Below, one piece after another: positions 54,183 through 62,074 of a stretch of DNA of 64,000 nt; position 1 is the first letter of the stretch; every line of letters starts with the position of its first letter. The notes under the pieces were generated by a model. The model saw only the letters and a program-made list of their open reading frames with translations, had not been told where the DNA came from and ran no database searches. Made by a program: the position numbers and the translations under genes. Source of the DNA: JALOTE01 sp031422195 (GTDB lineage: Bacteria; Pseudomonadota; Alphaproteobacteria; Rhizobiales; Rhizobiaceae); contig JANOPZ010000031.1 of NCBI GenBank assembly GCA_031422195.1, positions 37,333 to 101,332 on the forward strand, written 5' to 3'.

Positions 54183-54200
54183 TGTCCATCGGGATTGACA
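54183..54200. promoter_or_regulatory. PpsR site 2 upstream of bchC
   Basis: A second perfect TGT-N12-ACA match, 53 bases from the first. Paired sites are usual at bchC promoters. Confidence 0.8.
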
Positions 54201-54227
54201 CTCTGAAAAGGCGCAGGCTTTCATGAA

Positions 54228-55373
54228 TTAAGCGCGTGCAATCACGATGCCGGTATAAAGCGGCTGCCGGGTATAAAGCCGTGCGGCGTGGGTAAAACCG
54301 GCTTTTTTTGCCATAGCAATATGGGTTTCAGCGCTGCGGCAACGCCCTGACGCCATGGCTAAAAGATAGAATGAAAAATAGGCATTCACATGTGCCTGTG
54401 CGCCTTTGGTGCCGCCCATCGGCTCGGCAATCACCAAGACAGAGCCGGGCTGCATTGCCGCGCGAACTGCTTGCAAAATGCTCAAAGCAATATCATCATC
54501 ATGGTCATAAAGCACGCGGACCAATGTGTAACAATCGGCACCAACAGGTACAGTGCTGTCAAAAAAGCTGCCGCCTGTGACTTTGAGACGTAGCCCCAGG
54601 CCTTCGGCTTCAAGTGCTATTTTTCCCTGCGCTGCAACTGGCGGCAAATCAAAAAGATGGAGTGACGGTATCTCTGTTTGTGTGGCAACATGCGATAAGA
54701 AGCGGCCATGGCCGCCGCCAATATCCACCACTTCGCGGTAGGCGCTGAAATCGTGCACGTTCATCACTTCGCGGGCAACGGCATCTTGGCTAACGCGCAT
54801 CAGTTCGGAATAAGTACGGGCATCTTCGGGATCAATCCCAGCCGGTTCAGGGTTGGCAGAATAGGCCCAAAGCCGCGCAATGCCGGTTTCTCGAGAGCGC
54901 TGTTTTAATAGAGCAACCGGATCGGCAAGATCTGCATAAAGCAGGCTATGATGACGCACCATGGCCAGAATGCCGGGGTCGTTTGCCGCAACCGCACCCA
55001 GATCATCCAATGCCCAAAGGCCAGGCTCAACTTCGGTCACAAGACCTAGGCTTTGGGCTGCACCAAGAAGGCGGCCAATCGCATCTTCAGAGAGACCTGT
55101 TCGCTGTGCTAGTGCCGAAACCAGCGACGGCGCGGTGTTCAAAACCTCCAAAACCCCTAAATTGACACAAGAAGCGAAGATTTGTGAATAAACAAAGCCC
55201 GCAGTCATGCCATAAAGCGCATTGGCGCGGCTTTGAGCAAAGTGGGATAGCCCGGGAATTTTAGTGCAAAACGCCTGAAATGTTGGATTGGCAACCATGG
55301 CGCTACGCCATTGGCGAAACGTAACTTTTATCGAAGGCCTTACAAATTCACGCACGTTGTTTACCGAGGCCAT
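54228..55373 (-). CDS. crtF: Demethylspheroidene O-methyltransferase
   Basis: A 381-residue SAM-dependent O-methyltransferase of the CrtF family. The N-terminal dimerisation domain has YGMTAGFVYSQIFASCVNLGVLEVLNTAPS. Motif I is VDIGGGHGRFLSHVA at about residue 215, with VLYDHDDDIALSILQAVRAAM and IAEPMGG further on. It methylates the C1 hydroxyl of the carotenoid. Begins 16 bases after crtE. Confidence 0.92.
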   Translation of the reverse strand: MASVNNVREFVRPSIKVTFRQWRSAMVANPTFQAFCTKIPGLSHFAQSRANALYGMTAGFVYSQIFASCVNLGVLEVLNTAPSLVSALAQRTGLSEDAIGRLLGAAQSLGLVTEVEPGLWALDDLGAVAANDPGILAMVRHHSLLYADLADPVALLKQRSRETGIARLWAYSANPEPAGIDPEDARTYSELMRVSQDAVAREVMNVHDFSAYREVVDIGGGHGRFLSHVATQTEIPSLHLFDLPPVAAQGKIALEAEGLGLRLKVTGGSFFDSTVPVGADCYTLVRVLYDHDDDIALSILQAVRAAMQPGSVLVIAEPMGGTKGAQAHVNAYFSFYLLAMASGRCRSAETHIAMAKKAGFTHAARLYTRQPLYTGIVIARA

Positions 55374-55389
55374 CGTCTAAGAAATCTGA

Positions 55390-56280
55390 TCAAGCTGCGT
55401 TTTGCAGTAATTCTTTGGGCACAAGACGCTTGGCTTCACCGGCTACCATGGCTTTGAGCGCGTCTGCGCCCGGGCAATCGGGCACGGCGTCAACCGCCGC
55501 TTTAACCTGCTGTTTTAACAGTTCCAAGGTTGCAGCAATGCCGTTTTGCGCAGCGGCATTGGGGCGTCCATGGGCAACATCCTGCCCGCAAGGTTTGCCC
55601 ATTTCGCCACTGATTGCAGCATAATCATGAAGATCATCTGCCACTTGATAGGCAACGCCAAGCGCATCACCAAAGCCCATCCACCGCTGCGGGTCGCTTT
55701 CGGATGCTATGGCGCCAACCGCAGTTGCCGCCACAAAAAGCGCGCCGGTTTTAGTGCGATGATAGGTGCGCAAATCAATATTGGGTTCACTTTCCCATGC
55801 TTGACCAGCAATAATGCCATTGGGCGTCGATACAGCGCGGCTGATGGTTGTAAGAACTGGCGCCAGCAAATGTGGAACCATCGCGCAGCCCCGCGCAATG
55901 GTTTCAAATGCCAATACGATCAATGCATCGCCAGCCAAAAGTGCAATCGGCTCGCCATAGGCTTTATGAATTGTCGGTTTGCCGCGACGGGTTTCTGCAT
56001 CATCAAAGCACGGCATGTCATCATGCACCAAAGAGGCGCAATGCAAGATTTCAATGGCAGCAGCCGCAGCATCAACCACAGCGGGGTTTTTATCGCCGCA
56101 CGCATAGCTTACGGCCATGGCAAGGCGCGGGCGAATGCGGGCACCGCCTGGAAAAATCGAATCGCGAATGGCACCAGCAATTTTTGGAGGACAGCCTTGC
56201 GATGTGGCATAGGTGACCGCGCGTTCAAGCTCCCGCTCAATTCTCTTCATCGCTTCCACTATAAGCCCCTTTACTGTCAC
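55390..56280 (-). CDS. crtE: Geranylgeranyl diphosphate synthase
   Basis: A 296-residue all-trans prenyl diphosphate synthase. The first Asp-rich motif is HDDMPCFDDAETRRGKPTIH at about residues 90-105 and the second is YQVADDLHDYA. It supplies GGPP for carotenoids and the bacteriochlorophyll tail. Possible starts are GTG 56280, GTG 56259 and ATG 56250. A PpsR site overlaps the first GTG, which favours the shorter forms. Confidence 0.9.
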   Translation of the reverse strand: MTVKGLIVEAMKRIERELERAVTYATSQGCPPKIAGAIRDSIFPGGARIRPRLAMAVSYACGDKNPAVVDAAAAAIEILHCASLVHDDMPCFDDAETRRGKPTIHKAYGEPIALLAGDALIVLAFETIARGCAMVPHLLAPVLTTISRAVSTPNGIIAGQAWESEPNIDLRTYHRTKTGALFVAATAVGAIASESDPQRWMGFGDALGVAYQVADDLHDYAAISGEMGKPCGQDVAHGRPNAAAQNGIAATLELLKQQVKAAVDAVPDCPGADALKAMVAGEAKRLVPKELLQNAA

Positions 56281-56292
56281 ACAAAACTGACA
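56275..56292. promoter_or_regulatory. PpsR site A between crtE and crtD
   Basis: A perfect TGT-N12-ACA site in the divergent crtE-crtD region, overlapping the most upstream possible crtE start codon. Confidence 0.8.
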
Positions 56293-56299
56293 GACAGAT

Positions 56300-56317
56300 T
56301 GTCACGTCAAATTGACA
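56300..56317. promoter_or_regulatory. PpsR site B between crtE and crtD
   Basis: A second perfect TGT-N12-ACA site, 25 bases centre to centre from site A, 67 bases upstream of the crtD start. Confidence 0.8.
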
Positions 56318-56383
56318 CATCAGCACTGTTTGTCAACGATGTGATAGGCGCATAGCAACACCAAAAAGCGGTCGAGCCCAACC

Positions 56384-57958
56384 ATGAACCAAAGGCCTAC
56401 AAACAGTGCTTTGAACGTCCATAACCGCGTTGCAATTATTGGCGCAGGCATGGGCGGCATTGCTGCGGCTATACGTTTATCGGCGCTTGGGTTTCAAGTT
56501 GATGTATTTGAAAAAGAGCCTGCTCCGGGCGGGAAAATGCGTGAGATCATCGTTGGTGGCGAAGCCATTAATGCGGGGCCCACTGTGTTTACGATGCGAT
56601 GGGTGTTTGATGAATTGCTCGATGCCTCACGTCAAACGCTTGAAGATGTGTTGGAGTTCAAACAAGCTGATGTACTCGCGCGGCATGCTTGGGACGACAG
56701 CGCGCGGTTGGATCTGTTTGCCGATATAGAGAAAAGTGCTGATGCAATTGGTATTTTTGCGGGTGCGGCCAATGCCAAAGGTTACAGGCAATTTTGTGCC
56801 GATAGCGCCACGATATTTCACACATTAAAGCGCAGCTATATCGCTGCGCAGCGACCTTCACCCATTGGCTTGATGCGCAATATCGGCCCACTCAATATTG
56901 GCACAATGTTGGGATTAAGACCATTTGCAACGCTATGGAATGCGCTCGGCGATTATTTTCCTGACCAGCGGATGCGCCAGCTCTTTGGGCGTTATGCCAC
57001 TTATTGCGGATCTTCGCCTTTTTCTGCTCCAGCCACGCTAATGCTGGTTGCGCATGTCGAGCAAGATGGCGTTTTTATTGCCAAAGACGGTATGCACGGT
57101 TTGGCCAAAGCCTTAGCAGGCGTTGCGGAAAGCCAAGGCGCGATGTTTCATTATGGTCAAAGTGTTGACCGCATTTTGAATGAAAACGGGCGCGCAGGCG
57201 GCGTGGTGTTGAAAGACGGGCGCATTTTTGCGGCAAGCGCGGTGATTTACAATGGTGACGCATCGGCGCTCGCAGACGGCTTGCTAAAAGGCCCCGGACT
57301 TAACGCGCCGAAAATCGCAATAAAAGACCGGTCATTGTCAGCAATGACATGGGGCTTTAAGGCAAAAATCAATGGCTTTGACCCGGCGCATCACACCGTG
57401 TTGTTTTCAAATGAATACCAAAGCGAGTTCGACGCCATTTTCAAACGCGGAAAAATACCGCAAAACCCAACATCTTATCTATGCCTGCCAGACCGGCAGG
57501 CCGATGGAACACTTATGCGGCCAGCCGATGAGGGAGAGCGTGTGTTTTGCCTGATCAACGCGCCTGCCAATGGCGATACCCATATTTATACCCAACAGGA
57601 AATGCTAGAATGTCTGAATCAGACAAAAGCCCAAATGCAACGGTGCGGCCTGACGCTGGACATGATGGCAGAGCCGCAATTGGCGGCCTCACCGACGCAG
57701 TTCAACAAGCTGTTTCCGGGGTCGGGCGGGGCGCTCTACGGCCCGGCGTCGCACGGGTGGATGGCGTCGTTCAAGCGGCAGGGCGCGCGGACAAAGCTGC
57801 CAGGGCTGTATTTGGCGGGGGGCAGCGTTCATCCGGGGCCGGGAGTGCCGATGGCGGCGCTTTCCGGCAGGCTGGCGGCGGAAAGCCTTATGTCGGACCG
57901 CTCTATGATGCCGACGTTCCGCCCGGCGGTTACCTCTGGTGGTATACCGACGGCCTGA
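56384..57958 (+). CDS. crtD: Hydroxyneurosporene desaturase (1-hydroxycarotenoid 3,4-desaturase)
   Basis: A 524-residue FAD-dependent carotenoid desaturase. The N-terminal FAD motif is VAIIGAGMGGIAAAIRLSALGFQVDVFEKEPAPGGKMR (from about residue 16). The CrtD feature GGEAINAGPTVFTMRWVFDELL and the C-terminal AGGSVHPGPGVPMAALSGRLAAESL support the call over CrtI. The last 250 bases are far more GC-rich than the rest and overlap the crtC frame. Confidence 0.92.
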   Translation: MNQRPTNSALNVHNRVAIIGAGMGGIAAAIRLSALGFQVDVFEKEPAPGGKMREIIVGGEAINAGPTVFTMRWVFDELLDASRQTLEDVLEFKQADVLARHAWDDSARLDLFADIEKSADAIGIFAGAANAKGYRQFCADSATIFHTLKRSYIAAQRPSPIGLMRNIGPLNIGTMLGLRPFATLWNALGDYFPDQRMRQLFGRYATYCGSSPFSAPATLMLVAHVEQDGVFIAKDGMHGLAKALAGVAESQGAMFHYGQSVDRILNENGRAGGVVLKDGRIFAASAVIYNGDASALADGLLKGPGLNAPKIAIKDRSLSAMTWGFKAKINGFDPAHHTVLFSNEYQSEFDAIFKRGKIPQNPTSYLCLPDRQADGTLMRPADEGERVFCLINAPANGDTHIYTQQEMLECLNQTKAQMQRCGLTLDMMAEPQLAASPTQFNKLFPGSGGALYGPASHGWMASFKRQGARTKLPGLYLAGGSVHPGPGVPMAALSGRLAAESLMSDRSMMPTFRPAVTSGGIPTA

Positions 57959-58836
57959 GTGATTGCGGACGCTACGGCATTGCGGTGATTGCTTTTGTTG
58001 GTTCTGTGTTCTCGCCATACTATGCGGTTTCAGGCCGCAAGGACCCCGGCAACCATCTCTGCATTAATGTCGCGCTTTATACACCGGATCAGCATTTTTG
58101 GGCGATGACGGAGCGCGGGCGCAAATCGTCTGCGCGCGATGCGCATCATTTCAGCGTCGGGCCGAGCAGTTTGGATTGGGATGGTGAAGAGCTTATCATC
58201 CGTTTCGATGAAATCTCTGTGCCCAAACCGCCCGCGCAATTTTTGCCCAAACGCATTGCTGGTTCGGTTCGTTTTAAGCCAGCAGCCATTACTGGCGAAG
58301 TGTTTGATATTGATGCCACCGGCAAACATCGCTGGTGGCCGATGGGGCCATCGGGCAACATCAAAGTGGTGATGAAAGATGGTACTGGCCCTGACTGGAA
58401 CGGCCATGGCTATATGGATTGCAATTGGGGCACCGAACCGATTGAGGCTGGCTTTACCCGCTGGGATTGGGCGCGGGGCACCACACGCGACGGCGGCTCG
58501 GTGATTATATATGACAGCGAGCGCCGCGATGGTACGGCGGATATTCTGGCTATTCGCATTGGTCCCGACGGCAAAATATCGCACGTTGCCGCGCCTGATA
58601 AAACCAAAATGCCGCGAGCATTTTGGGGCGTCGCGCGCTACGGTCACCACGATAAAGGGGATGTGCCCAAACTCGTTAAAACGCTGGAAGACGGGCCGTT
58701 TTATACGCGTTCCGTGATAGACACAGTGATTGATGGAGAACCCGTGCAACTGATGCACGAAGGGCTTTCGGGCACGCGATTTGCCAACCCGATTGTGAAA
58801 GCGATGTTGGCGTTTCGGATGCCACGGCGGGGGTAG
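57610..58836 (+). CDS. crtC: Hydroxyneurosporene synthase (carotenoid 1,2-hydratase)
   Basis: The conserved CrtC part begins near residue 100 of this frame (VPPGGYLWWYTDGLSDCGRYGIAVIAFVGSVFSPYYAVSG). It continues with NHLCINVALYTPDQHFWAMTERGRK, HGYMDCNWGTEPIEAGFTRWDWARG and YDSERRDGTADIL, all family features. Start is uncertain: ATG 57610 has a caggaa site upstream, and GTG 57757 would shorten the unusual Ala/Gly-rich N-terminus. Either way the start lies inside crtD in another frame. CrtC adds water to the end of neurosporene/lycopene. Confidence 0.85.
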   Translation: MSESDKSPNATVRPDAGHDGRAAIGGLTDAVQQAVSGVGRGALRPGVARVDGVVQAAGRADKAARAVFGGGQRSSGAGSADGGAFRQAGGGKPYVGPLYDADVPPGGYLWWYTDGLSDCGRYGIAVIAFVGSVFSPYYAVSGRKDPGNHLCINVALYTPDQHFWAMTERGRKSSARDAHHFSVGPSSLDWDGEELIIRFDEISVPKPPAQFLPKRIAGSVRFKPAAITGEVFDIDATGKHRWWPMGPSGNIKVVMKDGTGPDWNGHGYMDCNWGTEPIEAGFTRWDWARGTTRDGGSVIIYDSERRDGTADILAIRIGPDGKISHVAAPDKTKMPRAFWGVARYGHHDKGDVPKLVKTLEDGPFYTRSVIDTVIDGEPVQLMHEGLSGTRFANPIVKAMLAFRMPRRG

Positions 58837-58876
58837 TCTTCAGATTTTTATATAAGGGGTTCAGACCTATTTTTAT

Positions 58877-59024
58877 TCATCCTGAGGAGCGGGCAAAGCC
58901 CGTGTCTCGAAGAACGGAGAAAAATTACGCTCGACATTCAGCGTAGCCTTCGTGGTGCAAGACGGCTCTTCGAGCCTGCTCTCCATGAAGGGGTGGGGTA
59001 TGAAGCCCGCCTCACGATGAAGGA
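58877..59024. repeat. Family C composite palindromic element
   Basis: Begins ttcatcctgaggagcgggc with hairpin gcgggcaaagcccg, and ends cctcacgatgaagg, with further hairpins inside (gcctgctctcc; ctcttcgagc). Related elements with the catcctgaggag start are widespread between genes in Alphaproteobacteria. It fills most of the 194-base gap between crtC and the enoyl-CoA hydratase gene, where no ORF is seen. Confidence 0.65.
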
Positions 59025-59030
59025 AAACAG

Positions 59031-59816
59031 CTACTTTCCCCGCCAAACCGGATCACGTTTTTCGGCAAAAGCTTTGGCGCCTTCCAATTGATCTTCGCTT
59101 TCGTAAAGCGCTTTCACGGTAGGAAACTGCTTCTTCGCAATCAAATTCATCGCGTCAGAAAACGACAACGTTTCGGCAGCGCGGGCGACTTCTTTGATGG
59201 CGGCGAACACCAGTGGCGGGCCATCAGCAAGTTGACGGGCGATGTGCCAGACACGATCCGCCAGCGCTGCATTATCGGGCAGGATCTCATTGACGAGGCC
59301 CCAGCGGTGCGCTTCAGCACCGTCCATCCAGCGACCGGTCAACAGCAAATCCATGGCCACATGATAGGGCATGCGTTTGGGGAGTTTTACCGTTGCAGCA
59401 TCAGCCAAAGTGCCAGCCTTGATTTCCGGCAGAGCAAAGCTTGAATGCGCAGTGGCGTAGATCAAATCACAGCTCAGTGCCAATTCAAACCCGCCGCCAA
59501 CGGCCATACCATTGACAGCGGCAATGACAGGCTTGTTGAGGCCGGGTAGCATTTGCAACCCGCCAAAACCGCCAACGCCATAATCGCCATCGACGGCATC
59601 GCCGGTTGCCGCGGCTTTCAAATCCCAGCCAGCGCAGAAAAATTTATCGCCTGCGGTTAGCAGAATTGCCACCCGCAAATTGTCATCGTCGCGAAAGGCT
59701 TTGAAGGTTTCACCCAAAAGCCGCGAAGTTACCAAATCAATTGCATTGGCTTTCGGGCGGTTGAGCGTAACTTCGAGAATTGCGCCATCGCGCCGCGTTG
59801 TGATGACATCAGACAT
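59031..59816 (-). CDS. Enoyl-CoA hydratase/isomerase family (CaiD-like)
   Basis: A crotonase-fold protein of about 261 residues. The oxyanion-hole and active-site strand is AVNGMAVGGGFELALSCDLIYA, with FALPEIKAGTLADAATVKLPKRMPY following. The pattern is that of crotonobetainyl-CoA hydratase (CaiD) rather than fatty-acid FadB. ATG 59816 overlaps the upstream synthetase by eight bases. With the dehydrogenase and carnitine genes upstream, a role in carnitine or crotonobetaine breakdown is likely. Confidence 0.8.
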   Translation of the reverse strand: MSDVITTRRDGAILEVTLNRPKANAIDLVTSRLLGETFKAFRDDDNLRVAILLTAGDKFFCAGWDLKAAATGDAVDGDYGVGGFGGLQMLPGLNKPVIAAVNGMAVGGGFELALSCDLIYATAHSSFALPEIKAGTLADAATVKLPKRMPYHVAMDLLLTGRWMDGAEAHRWGLVNEILPDNAALADRVWHIARQLADGPPLVFAAIKEVARAAETLSFSDAMNLIAKKQFPTVKALYESEDQLEGAKAFAEKRDPVWRGK

Positions 59817-61857
59817 TTTCAAGCTCCACAACCAAAGCATCAGCAATCCATGCGCCTTTGGCGCACACAATCAAAGGGTTGATATCCATTTCAACAAGCG
59901 TTTCGGCGTGGCGCAAAGCGAAGGCGGCAATGCCGGATATTGCTTCAGCGGCAGCCTCAAGATCAGCCTTTGGCCGCCCGCGAAAACCGTCAAGCAGCGG
60001 GAAGAGTTTGAGGCTCCGCAAAGCGGTTTCGATATCATTGCGGCTGACGGGTAATAATAAAGTTTTTGTGTCGGACAAAAGCTCAACCAAAATGCCGCCG
60101 CTGCCAATTGTCAAAACCGGGCCAAACAATGGGTCATGCGCAATGCCGACGATCAGCTCTGCAATGCCGGATTCGACCATACGCTCCAGATATAGCCCGC
60201 TGCCCAGTGGAGCCAATACCAATGCTGCGTCGCGTACGTCGGCTGGTGTTTTCAAATTAAGGCGAACGGCGTTTTGCTCAGTTTTATGCGCCACGCCCAA
60301 GGCTTTGAGCGCCAATGGAAAGCCAAAACTGGTAGCAAAATTGATGGCATCATTGGGTTTGTAACAAACGATACCATCGGGCACCGGCAGGCCAAAACCA
60401 CGAAGCCTCGCTTTGGCGGCGGCTTCGTTGATGGTGATAAAAGCACCGACTTTGGCTGATGCGCTTGCAATTGGCTCAGCTGGCACAGCGGCCCAAGCAG
60501 TACCAATGAAGGCGGCAACGGTAGTGGCTTCAATCGCTTCAGAAATGCCTTGCATCGGTGCAATATTGCGGGCGATTAAATGTGCCGCCCAAGCCTCTGA
60601 CAGGTTCTCTGGCAGCGAAGCGAGCACAGCGCCCTTGGCGTCGTTCGTTTTCAAGGCAACATCAAACGCTTCCACTGTATTGTGCCAATCTGTGTCCGAA
60701 CAGCGGTCAGCACGCGGGAAGTCCAGCACCAGAAAATTCAAATCATAACTGCCGGAAACGAGCGCTGAAAAAGTTGCTGTCATCGCGGGCAAATCATTCC
60801 AAATGAATGTGTGATAATCAAGAGGATTGGCGATTGCGACCAGCGGGCCAAGCGTTGCTTTAACACGGCGGGCATGGGCTTCGGTCAGGCTGGGGTAAGT
60901 CAGTGACGTACCCAAAACCGCATCCGCCATCACTGAGGCTTCACCGCCTGAACAGCTCATGGATGAAACGCGCGTGCCCGGAAGCGGCCCTGCAACATGC
61001 AGCAATTTCAAAGTTTCAATGAACGCCGGAATGGATGAAACACGGCCAATGCCAAGGCGTTTGAGAAATGCGTTCGATGCCGCATCATTGCCCGCCAAAG
61101 ATGCTGTATGGCTGATGGTTGCAAGCCGCGCCTGCTCGGATGCACCAACTTTAAGCGCAATAATTGGCTTGCCGAGTTCGCGTGCACGGGCGGCCAAAGT
61201 TTCAAAACCCGCAACGGAATCAAAGCCCTCGATATGCAAGCCGAGCACTGACACACGCCGGTCTTCAATGAGACCCAGCGCCATTTGCGACAGGCCGGTT
61301 TGCGCCTGATTGCCCGCAGTCATTACGAAGGCCAAGGGCAGGCCGCGCTTTTGCATGGTGATGTTCAGTGCAATGTTAGAGGATTGCGTTATGATCGCTG
61401 CGCCGCGTGAACCTGCCGGCAATCTTACCCCACCATGCTGATCCGGCCAAAGCGCCACGCCATCGCAGTAGTTCAACAACCCGTAGCAATTGGGGCCAAG
61501 CACGGGTATTTCGCCCGCCGCTGCAATCAGATCTGCTTGCAGATTATCATCCCCGGTTTCTGCAAATCCAGAGGCAAAGCAGATCGCGCCGCCTGCTTTT
61601 TTTGCCGCTAACTCCCGCACCAATTCAATGGTTTGAAAGCGGTTAACGCCAATAAAACAAGCATCCGGCGAGCCGGGTAAATCAGCAACGCAACGATATG
61701 CCTTAAAGCCTTCGATATTGTCTTTGTCAGGGTGCACCGGCCAAATCTCGCCGGTAAAGCCCATCAATTTTGTTTGCCGGATAACGGCTGCGGCCCATGC
61801 GCCGCCGAATACAGCGACGGATTTTGGGTTGAGCATGCGGGAGAGGGAGTTGGTCAT
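59809..61857 (-). CDS. Acyl-CoA synthetase (NDP-forming), acetate-CoA ligase family
   Basis: A 682-residue protein joining the CoA-binding alpha domain (SVAVFGGAWAAAVIRQTKLMGFTGEIWPVHPDKD), the SCS-like region with candidate phospho-His in TISHTASLAGNDAAS, and a C-terminal ATP-grasp domain (LERMVESGIAELIVGIAHDPLFGPVLTIGSGG). Such ligases make acyl-CoA with release of ADP. In this operon it probably activates carnitine or a related betaine, replacing the AMP-forming CaiC. That substrate is an inference from neighbours. Confidence 0.85.
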   Translation of the reverse strand: MTNSLSRMLNPKSVAVFGGAWAAAVIRQTKLMGFTGEIWPVHPDKDNIEGFKAYRCVADLPGSPDACFIGVNRFQTIELVRELAAKKAGGAICFASGFAETGDDNLQADLIAAAGEIPVLGPNCYGLLNYCDGVALWPDQHGGVRLPAGSRGAAIITQSSNIALNITMQKRGLPLAFVMTAGNQAQTGLSQMALGLIEDRRVSVLGLHIEGFDSVAGFETLAARARELGKPIIALKVGASEQARLATISHTASLAGNDAASNAFLKRLGIGRVSSIPAFIETLKLLHVAGPLPGTRVSSMSCSGGEASVMADAVLGTSLTYPSLTEAHARRVKATLGPLVAIANPLDYHTFIWNDLPAMTATFSALVSGSYDLNFLVLDFPRADRCSDTDWHNTVEAFDVALKTNDAKGAVLASLPENLSEAWAAHLIARNIAPMQGISEAIEATTVAAFIGTAWAAVPAEPIASASAKVGAFITINEAAAKARLRGFGLPVPDGIVCYKPNDAINFATSFGFPLALKALGVAHKTEQNAVRLNLKTPADVRDAALVLAPLGSGLYLERMVESGIAELIVGIAHDPLFGPVLTIGSGGILVELLSDTKTLLLPVSRNDIETALRSLKLFPLLDGFRGRPKADLEAAAEAISGIAAFALRHAETLVEMDINPLIVCAKGAWIADALVVELENV

Positions 61858-61885
61858 AACTGACCATTCTGTGAGCTGTGAGTTT

Positions 61886-62056
61886 GCCCCTCATCCGCCC
61901 TTCGGGCACCTTCTCCCCGCGAAGAACGGGGAGAAGGGGAAGAAAGAGCCGTATAAGCATCGGATATAGGTCGCTCATAGGATGCAAGAATGCTCCTCTC
62001 TTCCTTCGCCCCGTTCTTGACGGGGAGAAGGTGGCCCGAAGGGTCGGATGAGGGGC
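61886..62056. repeat. Family B composite palindromic element (RIME-like)
   Basis: A 171-base element with perfect 12-base terminal inverted repeats (gcccctcatccg / cggatgaggggc). Each end carries a hairpin with ccttctccccg and cggggagaagg. The two arms are near copies over about 35 bases. This is the layout of Rhizobium intergenic mosaic elements. It lies inside the carnitine operon, between the acyl-CoA dehydrogenase and the synthetase genes. Confidence 0.75.
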
Positions 62057-62074
62057 TTTTTTCCAACAACAAAC

